Shown piece by piece: positions 36,909 through 44,068 of a stretch of 64,000 nucleotides of DNA. Source of the DNA: an uncultured Lachnospiraceae bacterium (GTDB taxonomy: Bacteria; Bacillota; Clostridia; Lachnospirales; Lachnospiraceae). The DNA is taken from positions 1 through 64,000 of the forward strand of contig CAMXIK010000021.1 in the NCBI GenBank assembly GCA_947243855.1, written 5' to 3'. The translations under genes and the position numbers were made by a program. How positions within the stretch are numbered: position 1 is the stretch's first letter; each line of letters opens with the position of its first letter. The notes under the pieces were generated by a model, which saw only the letters and a list, made by a program, of their open reading frames with translations, had not been told where the DNA came from and did not search any database.

Positions 36909-36973
36909 AGGTTGACAGTTGCCTACCATTCTTTACTTACGACTATACTATTTTGGTAGTCATCTGTCAACCT
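36909..36973 (-). promoter_or_regulatory. BlaI operon promoter inside a 65-bp dyad
   Basis: On the minus strand TTGACA (36965-36970) and TATAGT (36942-36947) are 17 bases apart. Arms AGGTTGACAG (36909-36918) and CTGTCAACCT (36964-36973), with inner arms CTACCA (36923-36928) and TGGTAG (36954-36959), share one centre near 36941. This suggests paired repressor sites on both flanks of the -10 box. Confidence 0.7.
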
Positions 36974-37106
36974 GTTTTTCACTGGACTTTTTTATTTCAT
37001 CTGCCTTTATCGTGATAACGTTTTATTTTTCAGACTTTTTGTACTTTTTTTGTATTTTTTTAGAATTCTTCCTTTCTTTTTTCCTTAAAAACTGCTAAAA
37101 TAGGGT

Positions 37107-37132
37107 TAAGTAATCAGGATTCATGCCGATAT
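37107..37132 (+). promoter_or_regulatory. Sigma-D (flagellar sigma) type promoter for the small gene at 37246
   Basis: TAAG (37107-37110), 14 bases, then GCCGATAT (37125-37132), an exact match to the sigma-D -10 box. Apart from the BlaI promoter further back, the 37.0-37.1 kb stretch is plain AT-rich sequence. Confidence 0.6.
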
Positions 37133-37245
37133 CCTTAACAGAACAAGGAGTTCGCTGTGCAATAAGGATATGGCCATATCGAAACGCACAAATATGAATC
37201 CAAGGAGGGATCACCGCAATCTATGCAAATGAATGGAATTATAAA

Positions 37246-37473
37246 GTGGAAGCGGTTATGGCGGTCACCCCGGTGAGGAAGACAGCTTCCGAAGACAAAA
37301 ATCGCCAGTCCAAGCAGAATCCGTCCCAAGCTTTCGCAAAGAAGTTCTTTTCCGAAGTTTTGGACGAAGCATTTGAAAAGGAGCAGAGTCGAAATATCGA
37401 AATTCGCACGAACGGATACACGAGAAACGCCCTTCCTTTTCAGAATTTTGTGAATTTACGGGAATATTCTTAG
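37246..37473 (+). CDS. Small conserved-looking protein with an RTNGYTRNALPF motif
   Basis: About 75 residues: a Lys/Gln-rich linker, a helix KKFFSEVLDEAFEKEQ, then IEIRTNGYTRNALPFQNFVNLREYS. I recall similar short Lachnospiraceae proteins with a TNGYT..-LPF ending, of unknown function. The start is unclear. GTG 37246 or ATG 37258 lack a ribosome site, while a strong AAGGAGG (37202-37208) stands before an open frame without an ATG (reading YANEWNYKVEAVMAV). This suggests a small frameshift or a non-standard start. The sigma-D promoter upstream links it to motility genes. A terminator follows. Confidence 0.55.
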   Translation: MEAVMAVTPVRKTASEDKNRQSKQNPSQAFAKKFFSEVLDEAFEKEQSRNIEIRTNGYTRNALPFQNFVNLREYS

Positions 37474-37494
37474 AATTGCAAATAATACAAAAGA

Positions 37495-37534
37495 AATCAG
37501 AAAGCTCAGTGCGTCCGATCTGAGCTTTCTGATT
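37495..37534. terminator. Bidirectional terminator between the small gene and the Rrf2 gene
   Basis: Perfect 15-base arms AATCAGAAAGCTCAG (37495-37509) and CTGAGCTTTCTGATT (37520-37534), with T-rich sequence on the plus side and A-rich sequence before it for the minus side. Confidence 0.85.
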
Positions 37535-37539
37535 TTTGT

Positions 37540-37974
37540 TTAGATAATGTAGTTCCCACTCTTCTGCTCGTGCCACTCCACCAGATCAGCCAGCGTCACG
37601 CGGTCCACCACATCGCTGACCGCCTGATTCAACATCTGCCAAAGCCGCAGCGTCACGCATCCTTCCCGCCTTTCACAGGAATAAGCCTCGTCATCCAGAC
37701 AGGCAACCGGCGACAATGACCCTTCCGTCAGCCGCAGGATCATTCCCACCGTATACTGCTCCGGCGCTTTCATAAGATGATACCCTCCCTGCGGTCCTCT
37801 GACGCTCCTCACATATCCGGCCTTATTCAAAACGGCAATGATCTGTTCCAGATATTTCTCCGATATCTCCTGTCTGGCCGCAATATCTCGGATTCTGACC
37901 GGCTCTCCCGTATCGTAAATTGCAAGGTCAAGCATCATTCTCAGCGCGTATCTGCCCTTCGTGGAAATCTTCAT
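37540..37974 (-). CDS. Rrf2-family regulator, IscR-like with three cysteines
   Basis: A 144-residue Rrf2 regulator. The winged helix is KGRYALRMMLDLAIYD, DIAARQEISEKYLEQIIAVLNKAGYVRSVRGPQGGY. Three Cys in CLDDEAYSCERREGC (about residues 91-105) match the spacing that holds a [2Fe-2S] cluster in IscR/RsrR-type sensors. It probably senses iron-sulfur status, oxygen or NO. No isc or suf genes are adjacent, so the targets are elsewhere. Monocistronic. Confidence 0.85.
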   Translation of the reverse strand: MKISTKGRYALRMMLDLAIYDTGEPVRIRDIAARQEISEKYLEQIIAVLNKAGYVRSVRGPQGGYHLMKAPEQYTVGMILRLTEGSLSPVACLDDEAYSCERREGCVTLRLWQMLNQAVSDVVDRVTLADLVEWHEQKSGNYII

Positions 37975-38108
37975 ATCCTCTGTCTCCTCCCATCCCCAAA
38001 AGCGTCCCCATTATTCTTCTATATTCCCATAGTTTTAATATGTTTTATACTATAAAGTTATACAATAAAAAAATCCCTCTGTCAAGGAAATCCCCTTTTG
38101 CTTCCTTT

Positions 38109-38654
38109 TCAGCGGTACGTGACCCCTCTCCCCATATGAGGAAGGATCGCGCTGTAGGTCGCGTCTGTCACAAACAACGCAATGGCAAGCAAACCGAAAA
38201 CCGCCCTGACCTTCACCGGAATCCGATGGTAAACAGAAGCAAACAGCGGGCAAAACATCCATACTAACAGCATTCCCCCGATGCCAAAAAGCAGACTGCT
38301 AAACAGACAGATCCTGCCATGCAGGTTAAAAGGAGCCCCGCCATAGTCCCACCATTTAATTCCCCATTTCGTTTCCAGATACCATCCTGCCGCATATTCC
38401 AATATCGTGCAGAGCAGCATGGACAATCCAAAAATCAGCGCCGGCCTGTCGCGCCATCTGTGAAACAATATCTCCAGCATGACCGCGCCCATCCCATAAA
38501 TCGGGAGCCATGGGCCTGTCAAAAACCCCCTGTTCACATACATTTCATCTTTCAAAAGATAGATCGCCCCTTCCCACAGCCAGCCAAAGACCGCCGTTAG
38601 AAAAAAGAGCCACACATAATACATAAAATCCGCCTTACCCTTTTTTTCTTTCAT
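38109..38654 (-). CDS. CmpB-type putative ABC-transporter membrane protein
   Basis: A 181-residue integral membrane protein with about five helices. The signature region is FGWLWEGAIYLLKDEMYVNRGFLTGPWLPIYGMGAVML, and WWDYGGAPFNLHGRICLFSSLLFGIGG follows. This is the PF06541 'ABC_trans_CmpB' family, abundant in Clostridia and of unknown function despite its name. It has no ATPase neighbour. AGGA precedes ATG at 38654. Confidence 0.75.
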   Translation of the reverse strand: MKEKKGKADFMYYVWLFFLTAVFGWLWEGAIYLLKDEMYVNRGFLTGPWLPIYGMGAVMLEILFHRWRDRPALIFGLSMLLCTILEYAAGWYLETKWGIKWWDYGGAPFNLHGRICLFSSLLFGIGGMLLVWMFCPLFASVYHRIPVKVRAVFGLLAIALFVTDATYSAILPHMGRGVTYR

Positions 38655-38772
38655 CTATTTCCTATCTTTCCTTTCGGTTTCCGCTTTACCGGGTTAGTAT
38701 ACAGTCTTTCTGGTTTTCTATTCCTCTGTCTTCTCTCGTAAATGAAATAGGATAATTTTCCTATTTCCCCCT

Positions 38773-38799
38773 TAAGAAAATGCTGCCATAGGGCGATAT
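38773..38799 (+). promoter_or_regulatory. Sigma-D (flagellar sigma) type promoter of the DUF6033-like gene
   Basis: TAAG (38773-38776), 15 bases, then GGCGATAT (38792-38799), 7 of 8 to the B. subtilis sigma-D -10 box GCCGATAT. The TAAG -35 is the same as in the promoter at 37107. Confidence 0.55.
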
Positions 38800-38885
38800 A
38801 TATGACAAGAGAAGGTTTTTGCAGATCTTCTGACGGGTAAACGGATTTACAAGAATCAATAAAAAAGCTAAGGAGGGCTAACATC

Positions 38886-39620
38886 ATGAACAATATGAAC
38901 GGCATCGGCAGTTATAACGCAATGCAGAAGAATCTCTACTCTTCTTCCGCGCAGAGCAGAAAAACCGCCAAGGCTGACGACAAAAAAACCGACGGCACGA
39001 AAAAGACAAATAACAATTCCGTACAGTTGAGCGACAAGGCAAAGGCTCTTTTGCAGGAATTAAAGAAAACCTACAACAACGCAGACTTCTATGTTGCTGA
39101 ATACGAGACCGACGAGGAAGCCGCTGAATATCTCTCCAAGGGTTCCAAGGATTTCAGCGTACTGATCGATCCCGAAGAGCTGGAACGGATGGCCAACGAC
39201 GACGAGGTGAAGAAACAGAATCTCTCCCTTTTGGACGAATCCCTCAATAAACTCGGCGAGATGAAAGAAGAGTTAAAAGAAACCGGTCGTGAGGACGAGG
39301 TTGTAACGCTTGGCGTCAACATTGGCAAGGACGGACAGGTATCTTACTTTGCAGAGCTTGAAAAAGCAGGCGAACGCACAAGGGAATTTGTAGACAAAAT
39401 CCGCGAGGATAAAAAGGAAGCGGCTAAAGAAGCCGAGGCGGAGAAAGCCGACAAGAACCCAAACCAAAACAAATATAATTACGAGCACAGCAAGCGCGCT
39501 ACCGTTACCGCAAACAGTGTGGAAGATCTGCTCGACCAGATCAAGAACTTTAACTGGGACAATGTGAAAGAAGAGACGACCATTCCCATGCCCGGCAGAA
39601 ATTTCGATTTTACAATCTAA
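38886..39620 (+). CDS. DUF6033-like cytosolic protein
   Basis: A 244-residue hydrophilic protein rich in Lys, Glu and Asp. Order: a Ser/Lys-rich disordered start, VQLSDKAKALLQELKKTYNNADFYVAEY, EEAAEYLSKGSKDFSVLIDPEELERMANDDEV, a coiled-coil-like segment with LNKLGEMKEELKETG, GVNIGKDGQVSYFAELEKA, a Glu/Lys linker, and a C-terminal NFDFTI. It matches my memory of DUF6033 proteins in Lachnospiraceae; function unknown. AAGGAGG precedes ATG with 8-9 bases. A sigma-D-type promoter suggests expression together with flagellar genes. Confidence 0.7.
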   Translation: MNNMNGIGSYNAMQKNLYSSSAQSRKTAKADDKKTDGTKKTNNNSVQLSDKAKALLQELKKTYNNADFYVAEYETDEEAAEYLSKGSKDFSVLIDPEELERMANDDEVKKQNLSLLDESLNKLGEMKEELKETGREDEVVTLGVNIGKDGQVSYFAELEKAGERTREFVDKIREDKKEAAKEAEAEKADKNPNQNKYNYEHSKRATVTANSVEDLLDQIKNFNWDNVKEETTIPMPGRNFDFTI

Positions 39621-39683
39621 TGAGGTAAATCATTTCGCGATTAACCTCGCTCAATACACTGAAAACCATTATAAAGGATCGCT

Positions 39684-39714
39684 CTCTGCGTTGGAACGCG
39701 GAGGGCGGTTTTTT
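39684..39714 (+). terminator. Terminator of the DUF6033-like gene (left copy of a 31-bp direct repeat)
   Basis: Stem CCTCTGCG/CGCGGAGG-type hairpin followed by seven T. The same 31 bases recur exactly at 42089-42119, where no plus-strand gene precedes them. Confidence 0.85.
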
Positions 39715-39738
39715 TGCTGTTCGATCGTTCCGTTGATC

Positions 39739-40548
39739 TTACGACAGACTCGCATACAATGATACGGATTGAATCAAGTCATTCATTTCTTCCACATATA
39801 AGCCAACATTTTGCGGCGAGTGAGCATCTGATGCAGTCAGAATTGGCACATTATACCTTACCATACACTCCAGCATATCTGCATTCATTCCTAACCGCTT
39901 ATCGCCATAATGAATCGCCAACCCGCTGCTTTCCTCAATATACATATCATTTAAACAAAGCGCCCTTGCAAGCTGTAAATAAATATGTCTAAAATCCTTT
40001 TGCGGGTACGCCCCATAACATTGTAATGACTGTGGATGTGCCAATCCTGAAAATAATCGGCTGTTAATTAATGACCCCATAAGTGCGTAATACCTTTCGT
40101 ACAGTTCATCCATATCATAATCGTTCTTGTCCCACCGTTGTTTCCGATGACTGAATGCCCATCCATCAATAAAATGGATTGAGCCTACTAAAAAATCAAA
40201 GGAATACATTTGTTTCATTTGTGCAATTTCAATTTCATGCTCAGGAGAATAGCATACCTCTAGACCAAATTTTAACCGTACCGGGAAATCTATTTGTTTT
40301 AATTTTTCTATGTAATCAATATAATCCTTTAGAGGACGTGCCTGTTCCCATTTTTTCTGATACCAATTTTTCTGATATTCATTATACACAGACATTTCAT
40401 GATATAGATTACGGCATTCTTTGAAGATATGCGTATGTTCCAAAAAGTAAATTTCATCTATGTTCCTTTTTACAGCATACGCAATAAACTGTTCGATCCA
40501 TTCTATCGAATAATCGCCTTTTTCCAAATGAACATGCGCGTCAATCAT
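39739..40548 (-). CDS. PHP-domain phosphoesterase, HisK-like
   Basis: A 269-residue PHP-fold metal-dependent phosphatase. The first metal motif is MIDAHVHLEKGDYS (HxH), with a conserved EHTH, LKFGLEVCYSPEHE (Glu ligand), VGSIHFIDGW, and a C-terminal TASDAHSP with the final Asp/His ligands. This is the layout of histidinol-phosphate phosphatase K and relatives. With no his genes nearby, the substrate is open. AGGAGG is 9 bases before ATG, and the gene overlaps the kinase gene by 8 bases. Third gene of the DeoR-kinase-PHP operon. Confidence 0.85.
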   Translation of the reverse strand: MIDAHVHLEKGDYSIEWIEQFIAYAVKRNIDEIYFLEHTHIFKECRNLYHEMSVYNEYQKNWYQKKWEQARPLKDYIDYIEKLKQIDFPVRLKFGLEVCYSPEHEIEIAQMKQMYSFDFLVGSIHFIDGWAFSHRKQRWDKNDYDMDELYERYYALMGSLINSRLFSGLAHPQSLQCYGAYPQKDFRHIYLQLARALCLNDMYIEESSGLAIHYGDKRLGMNADMLECMVRYNVPILTASDAHSPQNVGLYVEEMNDLIQSVSLYASLS

Positions 40549-41158
40549 GCAGGATTTCCTCCTTCCATGCCGTAATCTGCGAAAATAATTCCTCCATATT
40601 CATTTTTGAAAAATCTGTTGTATCAACCTTAATCTGTCTGCCTTCCACACAAAAGTCATCAAATCCCCTCTTCTCTATTCCACAAACAAAATTTTCATAA
40701 GAAATCGTTTTTGCTTTTGAAGTTTTCAGGTGATTCTCTTTCTTTTCCGGATAGCAGTCATTCACTACATGCCCCCTGTGCCTGTCTGGACTGTTTTCGC
40801 GTTCCAGAAAACGCTGGTAAATCACTTTGTAATCACCTGTCAAAGTAATGGTCAACGCAGCATATTGATATTTTTCTAAAAGGCTTTTCATTCCTTGTTC
40901 TGATGAATATTCAAAATTATTCTCCAAGATAAAAGGTTGTCCTGCTTTCATAAGCTGGCCCGCGGCATCATACATGATTTCCATACTGGCAATTCCAAGT
41001 TTTACTTTTTCTGCTCTCGACTGAAAACCAACATTGTCAAACAACAATTCTTTAATGGTATCTTTTGAAATAACAGGCAGTTTCAGCCTTTCTGACAAGG
41101 CTTCTGCCATAGTGCTTTTTCCTGCTGCCGGAATACCTGTCACTAAGATACAATACAT
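40541..41158 (-). CDS. P-loop small-molecule kinase
   Basis: A 205-residue AAA-type P-loop kinase. Walker A is VTGIPAAGKST near the N-terminus, LPVISKDTIKELLFDNVGF follows, then FILENNFEYSSEQ and a lid-like RFLERENSPDRHRGH segment. It resembles the zeta-toxin/shikimate-kinase-like group that phosphorylates sugars, nucleosides or cofactors. Because it lies between a sugar-type DeoR regulator and a PHP phosphatase, the pair may make and break a phosphorylated metabolite. A broken piece of a second copy of this locus lies at 43661-43733. Confidence 0.8.
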   Translation of the reverse strand: MYCILVTGIPAAGKSTMAEALSERLKLPVISKDTIKELLFDNVGFQSRAEKVKLGIASMEIMYDAAGQLMKAGQPFILENNFEYSSEQGMKSLLEKYQYAALTITLTGDYKVIYQRFLERENSPDRHRGHVVNDCYPEKKENHLKTSKAKTISYENFVCGIEKRGFDDFCVEGRQIKVDTTDFSKMNMEELFSQITAWKEEILHD

Positions 41159-41161
41159 TTC

Positions 41162-41944
41162 TCATGCCCCCTTCCAATTAACGATTTCTATCGCAACCCC
41201 AAGATCCCTTACCTGTATCAGAAAATCCTCAGATACATGATCATCCGTAATCAGTAAATCATAATCTTTTACCTGACATACGGAATGGATGGAATTTTTT
41301 CCGATCTTCTTAGACGGATATAACCCGATGTTCATTCCGCTGTTCTTCATAACAGCTTTTCCAAATTCCACACCAGCGGGATCGTGAATGGAGGCCCCAA
41401 AATCTAAAGACAATGCTGCATGCGATAAAAACGCTTTATCCATGCGGATATTTTTTACCATTTGAAGGGTATAAAAATCATGGCAGTGACCGCGATGGGA
41501 CATTTCACCGCCCAATAAAACAACAGATAAATTCATTTTTTTCCGCAATGCCTCTGCAATGGTAACGGAATTGGTCAATACTGTAATGATTATATCCTCC
41601 GGCAGATTTTCAGCCATATAATAGCCGATCAAAGACGTGGTAATATAAATGACATCTTTGTTTTGAATATATTCGATTGCTTTTTTGGCAACTGCCAGAT
41701 AATCAGTCCGAACTTCTTTTATATCGACTGGATTATATGTTGGCGCAGGATAGATTTCTTTTGGATGAATAGCAATGGCTCCGCCATGTGTTCTCTGCAG
41801 CAATCCTTTGCTTTCTAACAGCCTTAAGTCCCGCCTTGCACAATCCGCTGAAACTTGATAACATTCCTGAATTTCTGACACCAAAATCCGTCCTGTTTCA
41901 TTTACTTTACGAATAATATCCTTCTGCCGTTCTTCCATAAACAT
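41162..41944 (-). CDS. DeoR/GlpR-family regulator
   Basis: A 260-residue regulator with the N-terminal DeoR helix-turn-helix (ERQKDIIRKVNETGRILVSEIQECYQVSADCARRDLRLLESKGLLQRTHGGAI) and a C-terminal sugar-phosphate-sensor domain (LTNSVTIAEALRKKMNLSVVLLGGEM). This family senses phosphorylated sugars or nucleosides, in keeping with the kinase and phosphatase it precedes. GAGGT lies 7 bases before ATG at 41944. The next gene begins 3 bases after its stop. Confidence 0.87.
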   Translation of the reverse strand: MFMEERQKDIIRKVNETGRILVSEIQECYQVSADCARRDLRLLESKGLLQRTHGGAIAIHPKEIYPAPTYNPVDIKEVRTDYLAVAKKAIEYIQNKDVIYITTSLIGYYMAENLPEDIIITVLTNSVTIAEALRKKMNLSVVLLGGEMSHRGHCHDFYTLQMVKNIRMDKAFLSHAALSLDFGASIHDPAGVEFGKAVMKNSGMNIGLYPSKKIGKNSIHSVCQVKDYDLLITDDHVSEDFLIQVRDLGVAIEIVNWKGA

Positions 41945-41985
41945 AATGCATACCTCGATTTCGTGTTTTTAATTGTTTTCATTTG

Positions 41986-42014
41986 ATTATACTTGTTTAT
42001 ATTCAAATACGCAA
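41986..42014 (-). promoter_or_regulatory. Sigma-A-type promoter of the DeoR-kinase-PHP operon
   Basis: On the minus strand TTGCGT (42009-42014) and TATAAT (41986-41991) are 17 bases apart. Confidence 0.6.
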
Positions 42015-42088
42015 GCTTTTTATAAAAGAAAGCTGTGTAAAAACGTGAAAAAATAACATTTTGTGTCGTATTGGAAATAAAAATAGCC

Positions 42089-42119
42089 CTCTGCGTTGGA
42101 ACGCGGAGGGCGGTTTTTT
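42089..42119 (+). terminator. Orphan terminator (right copy of the 31-bp direct repeat)
   Basis: Exact 31-base copy of 39684-39714, hairpin plus T run. It points in the plus direction, but the preceding gene is on the minus strand, so it has nothing to terminate here. It marks the right end of the inserted DeoR-kinase-PHP block. Confidence 0.85.
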
Positions 42120-42247
42120 AGGTTCTTATCAACACAAAAGCAAAGGAAATATCCCAACAACTTTGTGGAACACATTTTCTCCAATATATAGCTGCCTCAA
42201 TCAACATCAATTTCTTTTTCATATGTGACTTTCTGATAAAATGGAAT

Positions 42248-42994
42248 TTATTTCGCTTTTCTTCTTTTCTGATTTGAAAGGGCAACCGCTATAATGATAA
42301 TAATTATTCTACAAATAAACAGTACATATTGATTACCACCTGTTGTTATTTGTGAAAATACATTAATTAGCGAATGTGTCATTACACATATCCATAAGCT
42401 ATTTGTTTTTGCGTATAAAGCTGACAAAATGAAGCAATTTACCAATAGACCAAGTGCAAAATCAATTGTTTGCACTTGTAATAATGTACCTTCAATATAA
42501 AAGTAAGAAAAATGCCATACTCCCCACGCCAAAAAGGTTATTATAGTTGATAAAATATAGCTGAACCGTTCTTCCAAAATTGGTTGGAATGTATATCTCC
42601 AACCAATTTCTTCTATCCCGCCAAATAAAATTGCTTTCACAAATAGCAAAACAGGAATATACCATGCACTTATTTGAAAAGCACCTCCAAATAAAACACA
42701 GCAAAAATCTAAACCTAAGAATATAAGTACAAATAAGTAACTGGAATACTTTTGTCGTAAACAAACAAAGTCTTTTAATATGTACTTCAAACTAAGCTTC
42801 TTGTATTTAACTGCAATAATAATTCCCCATAATGCAGAAGAAGTTCCACCAATTCCAATAGCAATTACTCCAATAGGCGTTGTGAAATCCACACAAATTC
42901 CATAATTGCGTAATATAAAAGTTATAGTGCACACAATCCATATCTGCCCCAAAGTTCCTATCAAATAAAGGGCAAGTGCATTTTTCCTGTCCAT
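42248..42994 (-). CDS. CPBP-family intramembrane metalloprotease
   Basis: A 248-residue membrane protein with about seven helices. The three CPBP (Abi/CAAX protease) motifs are present: EEIGWRYTF (EExxxR), FLAWGVWHFSYF (FxxxH) and MTHSLINVF (HxxxN). In bacteria these act in peptide maturation, bacteriocin immunity or unknown processing. No bacteriocin gene is beside it. AT-rich, with AGGA 7 bases before ATG. The 42120-42247 stretch after it holds only a doubtful 34-codon frame. Confidence 0.85.
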   Translation of the reverse strand: MDRKNALALYLIGTLGQIWIVCTITFILRNYGICVDFTTPIGVIAIGIGGTSSALWGIIIAVKYKKLSLKYILKDFVCLRQKYSSYLFVLIFLGLDFCCVLFGGAFQISAWYIPVLLFVKAILFGGIEEIGWRYTFQPILEERFSYILSTIITFLAWGVWHFSYFYIEGTLLQVQTIDFALGLLVNCFILSALYAKTNSLWICVMTHSLINVFSQITTGGNQYVLFICRIIIIIIAVALSNQKRRKAK

Positions 42995-43060
42995 AAAATT
43001 TCCTATAAATTCCCGTTTGTATATTTGAAATTATAAAATATTTAGTTTCATAAAATTGTT

Positions 43061-43344
43061 TCATCCGATAAAGGCCATGACGATTAAATCCTTTGATCCC
43101 ATGCCGTTACGGTGCTTCAAAAATATGTATACAGTAGTAGGTGAACCTGCCAACTTGCTTTCAATCACATAATCACATTTAATGACAGAATTATTGTGCG
43201 AACCAGCTTTCGGTGAAAATATGCGGATAATATTATTTTCACCTAAATATTGTTCAAGAAAGCAACGTTGCTCTATGCTAAATACTCATCTGTAATAGGA
43301 TGGTCCTTATTCAAAATCCACGATAAGGTATATATGAAGTTGCA
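43061..43344 (-). pseudogene. Frameshifted remnant of an unidentified gene
   Basis: Reading on the minus strand, NFIYTLSWILNKDHPITDEYLA stops. The next frame continues as SIEQRCFLEQYLGENN, IRIFSPKAGSHNNSVIKC, DYVIESKLAGSPTTVYIFLK and HRNGMGSKDLIVMAFIG before its stop at 43061. The two pieces meet near 43275 with a frame change, and the 5' end is missing. The C-terminal part has the look of a small nuclease/toxin-like domain, but I cannot name it. Confidence 0.5.
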
Positions 43345-43410
43345 TTAACTAAATTTCAAAAATGAGCATCAGCTTCTTGTATTTTATCCATACCCTTTGT
43401 CCTATCGCAC

Positions 43411-43445
43411 AAAATAAAGCCTTGCACAAATACTTGCAAGGCTTT
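43411..43445 (-). terminator. Terminator downstream of the RelE region
   Basis: Arms AAAGCCTTGCA (43416-43426) and TGCAAGGCTTT (43435-43445), followed on the minus strand by TATTTT. Confidence 0.65.
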
Positions 43446-43454
43446 ATACTCTAC

Positions 43455-43616
43455 TTAACAACTTTCTTTCGCTTGCGCTAGATGGATTATGGTAAGTTGC
43501 CACCTTTGTGAGCCTCCATGTTCACCGCCTTCCATCACAGCTTGCACTTCATAGGCGAAAGCATTTTTATGAGTCTGCTTCTCAAGAAGTTTCCTTCTGT
43601 TATTATAGTATTCCAT
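43455..43616 (-). other. Doubtful 53-codon frame in the degraded stretch
   Basis: ATG at 43616 opens MEYYNNRRKLLEKQ...NAFAYEVQAVMEGGEHGGSQR...AQAKESC. It has no ribosome site and I recognise nothing in it. Amino-acid composition is protein-like, so it may be the tail of a lost gene. Confidence 0.2.
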
Positions 43617-43660
43617 TTTCATATATGTCAATCAGAATCTCAATGTATTCCCAAAACTCT

Positions 43661-43733
43661 TCAATATACATATCATTTGAACAAAGCGCCCTTTTTATTT
43701 GACCAATGCATCAAGTATCTTTTGAAATAACAG
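43661..43733 (-). pseudogene. Deletion remnant of a second PHP/kinase locus
   Basis: Bases 43661-43693 match 39935-39967 inside the PHP gene with one mismatch in 33 (encoding ALCxNDMYIEE). Bases 43715-43733 match 41058-41076 inside the kinase gene exactly over 19 bases (encoding the VISKDT region). Order and orientation are the same, but the intervening 1.1 kb has shrunk to about 20 bases. Confidence 0.75.
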
Positions 43734-43756
43734 ATAGATTCATTTTCTTTCATCCA

Positions 43757-44068
43757 TCAAATCAGATTCCTATATTCGCGTCTCCCATCTACAATTGCAT
43801 AGATAACAACTTCTTTCTTATCTCCATAAATTTTATAAAATACAAGATGCCTCTCCACGATAAGAACCCGAAAACCCTGTTTTTTCAATATTGAATATCT
43901 TGGTATACTGCCTGACATCGGAAATTCTTCTAAGCTGTTAATAGCCTTTTCAATCTTATCAAGATAATTTAACGCTACATCTATACTTCCGGAATCCTCT
44001 GCAATATAAAAGATAATCTCTCTTAGCTGCTCATCCGCTTTATCTGTTCTGATAATCTTATACTTCAT
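43757..44068 (-). CDS. RelE/ParE-type toxin
   Basis: A 103-residue type II toxin of the RelE/ParE superfamily: YKIIRTDKADEQLREIIFYIAEDSGS, LDKIEKAINSLEEFPMSGSIPRYSILKKQGFRVLIVERHLVFYKIYGDKKEVVIYAIVDGRREYRNLI. The final Arg-rich strand and YKI segment are typical. Members either cleave mRNA at the ribosome or poison gyrase; which one is not decidable here. AGAGGA precedes ATG. It overlaps the antitoxin gene by 11 bases, a normal arrangement for co-translation. Confidence 0.88.
   Translation of the reverse strand: MKYKIIRTDKADEQLREIIFYIAEDSGSIDVALNYLDKIEKAINSLEEFPMSGSIPRYSILKKQGFRVLIVERHLVFYKIYGDKKEVVIYAIVDGRREYRNLI

Noticed and set aside
37117-37201. A folded RNA leader formed by GGATTCAT/ATGAATCC and ATATCCTTA/TAAGGATAT before the small gene
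   Set aside because: The left arms overlap the sigma-D -10 box GCCGATAT (37125-37132). With that promoter, transcription would start near 37139, leaving the left arms untranscribed. The palindromes could still matter as DNA, but a riboswitch-type leader is not supported.
42120-42224. Minus-strand 34-codon frame (MKKKLMLIEAAIYW...)
   Set aside because: No convincing ribosome site, and its end coincides with the terminator repeat; too little evidence to call a gene.
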